Origin: Nocardia nova SH22a
GTDB lineage: Bacteria; Actinomycetota; Actinomycetes; Mycobacteriales; Mycobacteriaceae
Assembly: GCF_000523235.1 (NCBI RefSeq)
Contig: NZ_CP006850.1
Coordinates: 7,378,001-7,442,000 of the forward strand
DNA: 64,000 bases
Reading direction: 5' to 3'
In this document: piece after piece, positions 8,006 to 64,000 of the stretch
How positions within the stretch are numbered: position 1 is the stretch's first letter
How the letters are laid out: each line of letters opens with the position of its first letter
Made by a program: the position numbers and the translations under genes
The notes under the pieces: model-generated
What the model saw: only the letters and a program-made list of their open reading frames with translations
What the model was told of the DNA's origin: nothing
Databases searched by the model: none

Positions 8006-9583
8006 CTATCGGGGTTTGATCTCCGCTAGTAGTTCCGGGCCGCGGGATTCCACTCGGTTCTCGACCACGCGTGCGGACAGTAGGGCCGTTCCGATGCCCA
8101 AGGCGATACCGACCGGCAGAGCGCACCACTGGATCAGCGCGTTGTGCATGAACACGCCGAGGGTCAGGATGCCGAAGACCGGTAGGGCGATGAGGAGTTG
8201 GCCTGCCCCGACCGCCAGCTGCATCAAGGCTCGGGCGCAGCCGGGGTTGCCGGAGTTGCCGGCGAAGGGGTTGCCTCGTTGTTGTGGGAGGGGGTATGCG
8301 GCGTAGACGGATTGGAAGGTTGCCGCTGCCACGCCGACTCCCAGCATCACCGGGAGCAGCGATATCGCCCAGGGGTACATCCGGGCCTGGCCCACCGCGC
8401 CGGGGGTGACGGCGGTGAGGATCACCGCGAGTGGGCTCACCACCAGGAGCCAGGCGATCATCCGGCCGTGGACGTCCCAGCGGGTGGCTCCGGGGATCAC
8501 GAGGGTGTGCCAGAGCGCGGTGCCGTCGAAGGCGTACATGTTGGCGGTGGCCATCGTCGCCATCCACACCACGAAGGCGCCCGCGAACGGCAGGCTGGCG
8601 CCGCCGTTCTGGAGCCCGAGGAAGATCGGCAGGATCACGCCGATGAGCAACAGCGGCAGCAGGGCCGCGCGCCGACGGCCGTCACGCCACCAGGTGCGTA
8701 GCTCCTTGAGCACCACCGCGCCGACCGGAGTCGGCGGGATCAGGCGCTCGAGGCGGCCCGAACCGGCTTGTGCGCGAACCGGTCCGGCGGGCGCCGCACT
8801 GGTGGTGAGGCGACGACGCAGCAGGACCGCCCACGCCTGCCACAGCAGTGCCACCAGTGCGCCGAGCCCGGCCAGGGCGAACAGGCCGTACCACCAGTGG
8901 CCCTCGGCGGCGGCCTGTACCGAATACGGCGCCCAGCCCGAGGGCAGCACGCGCAGGGTGATGCCGAGCCCCGGCGAGATATGTTCCAGGCGCGGGCCGA
9001 GATAGGTCAGCAGCAATTGCAGCGGGTAGTAGGCCAGGCCGGTGAGGCCCGCCAGCAGCACGCCCAGATCGCGGCCGCGGCGCGAGCGCATGGCCGCACC
9101 GATCCAGGCCAGCACGACCCGTGACAGCAACACCACGAAGCCCAGTTGCAGGACCGTGCCGACGATGGCGAATACCGTTGGCAGCACACCCAATTGGGCG
9201 GCCAGGGCCACCAGTCCGGCAAAGGCGATCAGATTGACCACCCCGGCGGGTCCGGTCACGGCGACCGCGGCGAGGCCGATCGACAGTTGCCGGTAACTCA
9301 CCGGCAGCAACCGGAAATGCTCGGGTTGCAGGGTTTCGTCGGTGCTGCCGAGCAGGATCGGACCGCACAACCAGCCCAGTGTCCACACCGCGTACAGCGT
9401 GGCCGCGACATTGACCGCACCGCGGACGTCCCAGCCGTGCCCGGTCAGGGCCATCAGCGCGACGGTCGCCGCGGCGGCGACCAGCCCGACGATCAGGCCG
9501 AGCCAGAATCCCACGGCCGCACGGCCACTGCTCATCGCACGGGCGGTGAGCCGCCAGCGCATCCGGATCAGGACGCCAACCAC
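8006..9583 (-). CDS. ABC transporter permease, large multi-span
   Basis: A 525-residue membrane protein with roughly 12 hydrophobic helices spread over its length, for example FWLGLIVGLVAAAATVALMA near the N-terminus. It is the membrane partner of the ATPase encoded just upstream: its GTG start at 9583 lies inside the last 16 bp of that gene, with GAGGGG upstream, which suggests translational coupling. The family is one of the poorly characterised two-fold ABC-2-like exporters of actinobacteria. Its location directly after the NRPS on the same strand makes peptide export a reasonable guess, but general drug or lipid export is equally possible. Confidence 0.82.
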   Translation of the reverse strand: MVGVLIRMRWRLTARAMSSGRAAVGFWLGLIVGLVAAAATVALMALTGHGWDVRGAVNVAATLYAVWTLGWLCGPILLGSTDETLQPEHFRLLPVSYRQLSIGLAAVAVTGPAGVVNLIAFAGLVALAAQLGVLPTVFAIVGTVLQLGFVVLLSRVVLAWIGAAMRSRRGRDLGVLLAGLTGLAYYPLQLLLTYLGPRLEHISPGLGITLRVLPSGWAPYSVQAAAEGHWWYGLFALAGLGALVALLWQAWAVLLRRRLTTSAAPAGPVRAQAGSGRLERLIPPTPVGAVVLKELRTWWRDGRRRAALLPLLLIGVILPIFLGLQNGGASLPFAGAFVVWMATMATANMYAFDGTALWHTLVIPGATRWDVHGRMIAWLLVVSPLAVILTAVTPGAVGQARMYPWAISLLPVMLGVGVAAATFQSVYAAYPLPQQRGNPFAGNSGNPGCARALMQLAVGAGQLLIALPVFGILTLGVFMHNALIQWCALPVGIALGIGTALLSARVVENRVESRGPELLAEIKPR

Positions 9584-10335
9584 GACAGCCCCTCATCGCC
9601 CCCGATCCGTCCGCCGACCAGGCGGACGAAGGCTTCCTCCAGGCTGCCGTCACCGCGGACCTCGGCCACCGAACCGGTGGCCACCACCCGGCCCTTGTCG
9701 ATCACCGCGAGATGGTCACACAGGTTCTCGACCAGTGCCATCACGTGACTGGACAGCACCACCGAACCGCCGCCATCGACGAAGCGCCGCAGGATGGTGC
9801 GGATCGTGCTGGCCGACACCGGATCCACCGCCTCGAACGGTTCGTCCAGCACCAGCAGCTTCGGAGCGTGCAACAGCGCCGTCGCGAGGCCGATCTTCTT
9901 GCGCATACCGGCCGAATAGTCCACCACCAGGGTGTTCTCGGAACCGGCGAGTTCGAGTACGGCCAGCAGCTCCTGTGCCCGCTCGGCGACCGTCGCCGGT
10001 GCCATACCGCGCAAAAGGCCGGTGTAGGTGAGCAATTCGCGCCCGGTGAGCCGTTCCGGAACGGCCAGCCCGTCCGGCAACACCCCGACAATCGCCTTGG
10101 CGCGCAACGGATCCGACCACACATCCGCACCGAAGATGTGCGCCTGCCCGGCATCGGGCCGCAACAGCCCGACCGCCATCGACAACGTCGTGGTCTTACC
10201 CGCCCCGTTCGGCCCGACCAGCCCGAAGAACGACCCGGGCGGCACCACCAGGTTCACCCCGTCGACCACCCACGGCCCACCGAACTTCTTGTACAGACCG
10301 GTCAACTGCAGCGCGGGCATGCTGTCGGCGTCCAT
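9568..10335 (-). CDS. ABC transporter ATP-binding protein (DRR-like)
   Basis: A 255-residue nucleotide-binding subunit. Walker A is GPNGAGKT (41-48). The signature is the variant YSAGM at 140-144, as in the DrrA/CcmA group. Walker B is LLVLDE (160-165) and the switch His is His197 in SSHVM. I chose ATG 10335 over the upstream in-frame start at 10491 because it has GGAGGAGG just upstream and begins right before the first strand of the ABC fold, whereas the longer form would overlap the NRPS stop. It forms an exporter with the overlapping permease gene. It lies 152 bp downstream of the NRPS on the same strand. Confidence 0.92.
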   Translation of the reverse strand: MDADSMPALQLTGLYKKFGGPWVVDGVNLVVPPGSFFGLVGPNGAGKTTTLSMAVGLLRPDAGQAHIFGADVWSDPLRAKAIVGVLPDGLAVPERLTGRELLTYTGLLRGMAPATVAERAQELLAVLELAGSENTLVVDYSAGMRKKIGLATALLHAPKLLVLDEPFEAVDPVSASTIRTILRRFVDGGGSVVLSSHVMALVENLCDHLAVIDKGRVVATGSVAEVRGDGSLEEAFVRLVGGRIGGDEGLSWLAS

Positions 10336-10487
10336 ATCCCCTCCTCCACGGGTTGCGCCCGAATCCGTGACGGTACCCGCCCCGGCCGGGAACCGTCGTT
10401 CATCATGTCGGCGACCATCGGCGGATTCGTTACCACGGAAAGCGCGTCGGGGCAGCCGTACCCCGGTGGATGCGGCCGCCTCAACAC

Positions 10488-60773
<50,286 letters not shown>

Positions 60774-61118
60774 CCCGTAACCTCACTTCCGGAACGCCAC
60801 GTAGCGCTCCCCGATGGCACACCGATGCCGACGCTCACGTCATCCGAGCGTGGCGCCGGCGTTCGGGGCTCACTTCGATTGCAATCAGACAAAAATGTTC
60901 ATAGGACCTATCCGTCCACCGGCCCGATCTTGTTACATGGGCCCGACCACACCCGCCGACCACGGATCGGCCTCGTCTCGCGATTCGCTGATGAACACCG
61001 AACCAATCTACCGCCCGCTACCGACAATGACCCAAGAAGCCTCATAGCGGCATCGCATCACAACCGCACGGGGTCGCGGATGCCACAGCCGGGCCGGTCG
61101 GCCGACTGTTTCCGGGTA
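60774..61118 (-). promoter_or_regulatory. Upstream region of the giant NRPS
   Basis: A 345-bp non-coding stretch between cobM and the NRPS, both on the minus strand, and the only place for the NRPS promoter if it is not read through from cobM. It holds a perfect 10-bp palindrome GATTGCAATC (60,877-60,886) and an 11-bp near-perfect one, ATAGGACCTAT (60,901-60,911), in the most AT-rich part, about 105-140 bp before the start; these are possible operator sites. An imperfect GC hairpin at 61,086-61,108, just after the cobM stop, may be its terminator. I see no convincing -35/-10 pair and no IdeR-like iron box. Confidence 0.45.
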
Positions 61119-61886
61119 TCAGCAGCCCGATCCGGACACCGTATTCCGGTCGCGCCGCGGATCGTAGAGATGTGACTGCGCACAGTCGATCGCCGGTGTC
61201 AGCGCGCGGCCCACCAGCACCACCGCGGCCTGGCGCAATCCGGCCGCCTCGACCTGATCGGCGATATCGGCCAGTGTCCCGCGCAGCACCTGTTGACGCG
61301 GCTGGCTCGCGCGGAAGACCACCACCGCCGGGCAGTCGGCCCCGTATTCCTCCGACAGTTCCGCCGCGATCTCCTGGATCCGCGTGATCGCCAGATGCAG
61401 CACCAGACTCGCCCCGGTGCGCGCGAAATTCCCCAGCGCCTCCGATTCGGGCATCGCCGTCGATCGCGCCCGGGTCCGGGTGAGCACCACCGACTGCACC
61501 ACCTCCGGCACGGTCAGCTCGCTGCCGAGCACCGCGGCCGCCGCGGCGTACGCGGGCACACCCGGCGTCACATCCCACGCGATCCCCCGCGCGTCGAGCC
61601 GCCGCGTCTGCTCGGTCAGCGCCGAATAGATCGACGGATCACCCGAGCACAACCGCGCCACATCCTTACCCTCGGCATCCGCGCGAGCACAGTGCTCGAC
61701 GATCTGATCCAGATCCAGCCCCTGGGTATCGATCAACTCCGCATCCGGAGCGCAGTTCCCCAGCACCTCGGGATCCAGATAGGTCCCCGCGTACAGGCAC
61801 ACCGGCGAATCCCGCAACAACCGCACCGCCCGCAGGGTCAGCAAATCCGCAGCCCCGGGGCCCGCTCCGATGAAGTGCACGGTCAT
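61119..61886 (-). CDS. cobM: Precorrin-4 C11-methyltransferase
   Basis: A 255-residue SAM-dependent methyltransferase of aerobic cobalamin (corrin ring) synthesis; it methylates C11 of precorrin-4. The N-terminus MTVHFIGAGPGAADLLTLR holds the glycine-rich SAM motif of the tetrapyrrole methylase family. LCSGDPSIYSAL is the second conserved loop, and TPGVPAYAAAAAVLG is the third. The length matches the family. The start ATG at 61,886 opens directly on the first strand. No other cob gene lies in the window, so its pathway partners must be further right or elsewhere. It is intact and probably unrelated to the NRPS. Confidence 0.93.
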   Translation of the reverse strand: MTVHFIGAGPGAADLLTLRAVRLLRDSPVCLYAGTYLDPEVLGNCAPDAELIDTQGLDLDQIVEHCARADAEGKDVARLCSGDPSIYSALTEQTRRLDARGIAWDVTPGVPAYAAAAAVLGSELTVPEVVQSVVLTRTRARSTAMPESEALGNFARTGASLVLHLAITRIQEIAAELSEEYGADCPAVVVFRASQPRQQVLRGTLADIADQVEAAGLRQAAVVLVGRALTPAIDCAQSHLYDPRRDRNTVSGSGC

Positions 61887-61998
61887 GGGCCGAGTGTAGG
61901 AGAACGGACCGCGCCGAATCGGTCCGCCCAGGCTCCCCGGTCGTGGTCGCTCCGGTCTCCCACCAGGCGCATTCGGAACCGGGAGGAAGCGGATGGGT

Positions 61999-62424
61999 CT
62001 AACCGGTCATATTCAGCCCGCCCAGGATCTTGGTCGGCCGGACGCGAACCACCAGTTCGCCCGGAACCGCGTTGCGGCGGCCGAACTCCTCGCCCTGTTC
62101 CGGGCCCATATAGCGAACGGCGATCGCGGTGGCGGTGCGCAGTAGCTCGGCCGGATCCTCGGAAACGGTGGCGATGCCCTGGACCTGGAAGTAGGCATAG
62201 GGCGGCTGCTGCAGATCCACACAGATCGACACCCGCGGATCCCGCGCGATCGCCTTACCTTTGGCAGTGGCCTTACCGGTATTGAAGACCAGCTCGTCCC
62301 CGTCGACGATGAACCACACCGGATTCACCACCGGCCGCCCATCGGAGGCCACGACAGCGAGCTTGCCGGTACGGGTACCGGCGGAAAGAAATTCACGCAC
62401 TTCGGGATCGGTAATGGAAGGCAT
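61999..62424 (-). CDS. PPOX-class probable F420-dependent oxidoreductase
   Basis: A 141-residue split-barrel protein of the pyridoxamine-phosphate-oxidase-like superfamily. The N-terminal half has the typical strands GKLAVVASDGRPVVNPVWFI and DELVFNTGKATAKGKAIARD, where the phosphate-binding Lys/Arg residues lie. The middle has FQVQGIATVSEDP, seen in Mycobacterium F420-binding homologues. It is expected to act as a dimer with F420 or a flavin; its substrate is unknown. The downstream gene on the same strand is cobM (112-bp gap). Confidence 0.85.
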   Translation of the reverse strand: MPSITDPEVREFLSAGTRTGKLAVVASDGRPVVNPVWFIVDGDELVFNTGKATAKGKAIARDPRVSICVDLQQPPYAYFQVQGIATVSEDPAELLRTATAIAVRYMGPEQGEEFGRRNAVPGELVVRVRPTKILGGLNMTG

Positions 62425-62505
62425 ACACCCACCCTAGAAGTCCGAACCCCGGAATCACCGCTACGACTTGACCTGCCACCGGGTGGAAGGTGCACACCGC
62501 TGACC

Positions 62506-63123
62506 TCAGATCGCTCCGCGTTCGCGGGCCCGTGCCACGGCGGAGGTCCGGGATTTCACGCCGAGTTTCGAATAGATGTGCACCAGGTGGGATTTGACCG
62601 TTGTCTCGCTGAGGAACAGTTGTCTGCCGATCTCGCGGTTGGAATGGCCGTCGGCTACCAGGCGGAGTACCTCGATCTCGCGGGCGCTCAGGGTGGTGTC
62701 CGGTTTGCGGACGCGGGTCATCAGGCGCGAGGCCACCGAGGGGGACAGGACGCTGTCGCCGGCCGCGGCGCCGCGCACCGCCGCGAGCAGTTCCGCGGGC
62801 GGGGTGTCCTTGAGGATGTAGCCGCAGGCGCCGGCCTCGATGGCGCCGAGGATATCGGCGTCGGTGTCGTAGTTGGTGACCACCAGGACATTCGGCGGAT
62901 CGGGTAGGGCGCGCAGGGCCAGCGTCGCGTCCACTCCGGATTTTCCGGGGCCGAAGCGCAGATCCATCAGCACCAGGTCGACGGTCGTCGTACTGCAGAA
63001 GGCGACGGCCTCCTCCGCGGTCGCCGCCTCTCCCACCACCGTGATGTCCTCGCCGGAGTCCAGCAGTGCCCGCAGGCCCGCGCGGACGATCGCGTGGTCG
63101 TCGGCGAGCAGTAGCCGGATCAC
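62506..63123 (-). CDS. NarL/FixJ-type response regulator
   Basis: A 205-residue two-component regulator. The receiver domain (1 to about 120) has the acidic pair Asp8/Asp9, the phospho-acceptor Asp54 in LVLMDLRFG, Thr83 and Lys105. A LuxR-type helix-turn-helix follows near 140-200 (LSAREIEVLRLVADGHSNRE, then TVKSHLVHIYSKLG). The GTG start overlaps the kinase stop by 4 bp (GTGA), which fixes the start and couples translation. Targets are unknown. Confidence 0.94.
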   Translation of the reverse strand: MIRLLLADDHAIVRAGLRALLDSGEDITVVGEAATAEEAVAFCSTTTVDLVLMDLRFGPGKSGVDATLALRALPDPPNVLVVTNYDTDADILGAIEAGACGYILKDTPPAELLAAVRGAAAGDSVLSPSVASRLMTRVRKPDTTLSAREIEVLRLVADGHSNREIGRQLFLSETTVKSHLVHIYSKLGVKSRTSAVARARERGAI

Positions 63124-64000
63124 GAACGCTCCTCGCGTGCGGCCCGTTCGGCGGCAACGGGTTCGGGCGCTCCCGGATGCGCGTCACCGAAGCGCCGCTC
63201 GGGGATCTCCGGGGCGGCGTTCTCCTCGCCCGCCTCCGCCAGCGGAAACGACACGGTCACCGCCGTATGCCCCGGTTCGGATTCGACGTCCATCGTGCCG
63301 CCCTGCTGTTCCACCCGGCTGCGCATGGCATTGAGCCCGAAGGTGCCGCGTCCGAAGACCGACGGATCGATCCCGACACCGTCGTCGACCACATCCAGAT
63401 GCACGGCGTCGTCACCGTAGGTCAGCGTGATCCGCATCCGGTCCGCGCGCGCGTGCCGGACCACATTCGACACCGCACCCTGCGTCACCCGCACGAGCGC
63501 CGCCTCGACGGGCATGGGCAGCCGCATCGGCTCACCCTCGACCACGGTCCGAGCGCTCAGACCGGGCCCCTCGGCGCCGCGGGCGATCCGCTCGAGCGCC
63601 TGGCTGAGCGATTGTCCTTCCAGCACCGCGGGGGTGAGATCGCCGATCAGCTGCCGGGTCTCGGCCAGATTGTCGGCGGCGGTTTCCCGGGCCAGCCGAA
63701 TCTGTTGCAGCGCTGGATGATCCGGCGCATCACGTTCGGCGGCATGTAGCAGCATCTGAATACTGGACAACCCCTGGGCCACGGTGTCGTGGATCTCCTG
63801 CGCCAGCCGCTCCCGCTCGGCGAGCCGACCGGCGGTGCGCTCCTGTTCGGCGAGAGTGGCTCGGGTGGAGAGCAATTCGTCGATCAGCCGCTGCCGGTCG
63901 GCGGCCTCCCGGTACAGCGCCTGATATCCGAGACCGATCGCCACGGCGACCATCGCACCCAGCACCGGCCCGGCGACGATCGCCACGGACCAGCCCTGAT
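63120..64000 (-). CDS. Sensor histidine kinase (HisKA_3 type), 5' end outside window
   Basis: The partner kinase of the response regulator. Visible from about the last transmembrane segment (VAIVAGPVLGAMVAVAIGLG), through a coiled coil (DRQRLIDELL onward) to the phospho-acceptor His in LAQEIHDTVAQGLSS. The ATPase part has the N-box SNVVRHA, G1 VVDDGVGID and the FGLNAMRSR motif. The C-terminal 30-40 residues are Glu/Pro/Ala-rich. The frame stays open to the right edge (codons for QGWS precede the GTG at 63,986), so the sensor domain and further membrane helices lie beyond the window. Confidence 0.92.
   Translation of the reverse strand, partial: QGWSVAIVAGPVLGAMVAVAIGLGYQALYREAADRQRLIDELLSTRATLAEQERTAGRLAERERLAQEIHDTVAQGLSSIQMLLHAAERDAPDHPALQQIRLARETAADNLAETRQLIGDLTPAVLEGQSLSQALERIARGAEGPGLSARTVVEGEPMRLPMPVEAALVRVTQGAVSNVVRHARADRMRITLTYGDDAVHLDVVDDGVGIDPSVFGRGTFGLNAMRSRVEQQGGTMDVESEPGHTAVTVSFPLAEAGEENAAPEIPERRFGDAHPGAPEPVAAERAAREERS

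Noticed and set aside
60774..61118. Iron box (IdeR/DtxR type) that would mark a siderophore cluster
   Set aside because: No match to the TTAGG-x-CCTAA pattern; ATAGGACCTAT is only a superficial resemblance, and no siderophore uptake or hydroxylase genes are nearby.

Overview
The window is high-GC actinobacterial DNA, most likely from a Nocardia-like member of the Mycobacteriales/Corynebacteriales. This rests on strong GC bias at third codon positions, an encapsulin with a DypB-type peroxidase, a probable F420-dependent PPOX-fold protein, a DRR-like ABC exporter and giant NRPS genes. Species cannot be fixed from the sequence alone.

Left flank (1-10,335). A small cupin gene is followed by a DyP peroxidase/encapsulin pair: the peroxidase overlaps the encapsulin start by 4 bp and ends in a cargo-loading tail, so they encode a loaded protein nanocompartment. 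Next come a membrane PH-like protein and a Nudix hydrolase (+ strand), a convergent DHA2-type MFS exporter (- strand), a small secreted S1 serine protease, a MarR regulator divergent from an SGNH hydrolase with a striking inverted-repeat operator between them, and an ABC transporter pair (ATPase and large permease, - strand).

Centre (10,488-60,773, - strand; about 79% of the window). One uninterrupted reading frame of 16,761 codons (about 1.8 MDa) encodes a non-ribosomal peptide synthetase. I count 14 complete modules, each with C, A and T domains, and two epimerization domains (after T6 and T10). The protein ends in a fifteenth C domain followed by an eroded half adenylation domain, with no carrier protein, thioesterase or reductase after it. 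Adenylation pockets read by eye give Thr at modules 2 and 5 and Ser at modules 4 and 7. Three families of pocket I cannot assign occupy modules 1/11/13, 9/12/14 and 3/6/10, and module 8 is a singleton. The first C domain resembles EntF-type starter C domains, so an acyl or aryl starter delivered in trans is likely. The 3' third looks built by duplication: modules 11-12 are mirrored by 13-14. Both end in carrier domains of the kind that precede an E domain, followed directly by a D-donor-type C domain with the E domain absent. The predicted product is an acylated 14-residue peptide of unknown identity, with D residues at positions 6 and 10. The ABC exporter lies 152 bp downstream on the same strand and is a plausible export partner.

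Right flank (61,119-64,000, all - strand). This holds cobM (precorrin-4 C11-methyltransferase), a PPOX-fold flavin/F420 protein, and a NarL-type response regulator overlapping its histidine kinase, whose N-terminus lies beyond the window. No MbtH-like protein, phosphopantetheinyl transferase, stand-alone thioesterase, tRNA, rRNA, CRISPR or transposase was seen.
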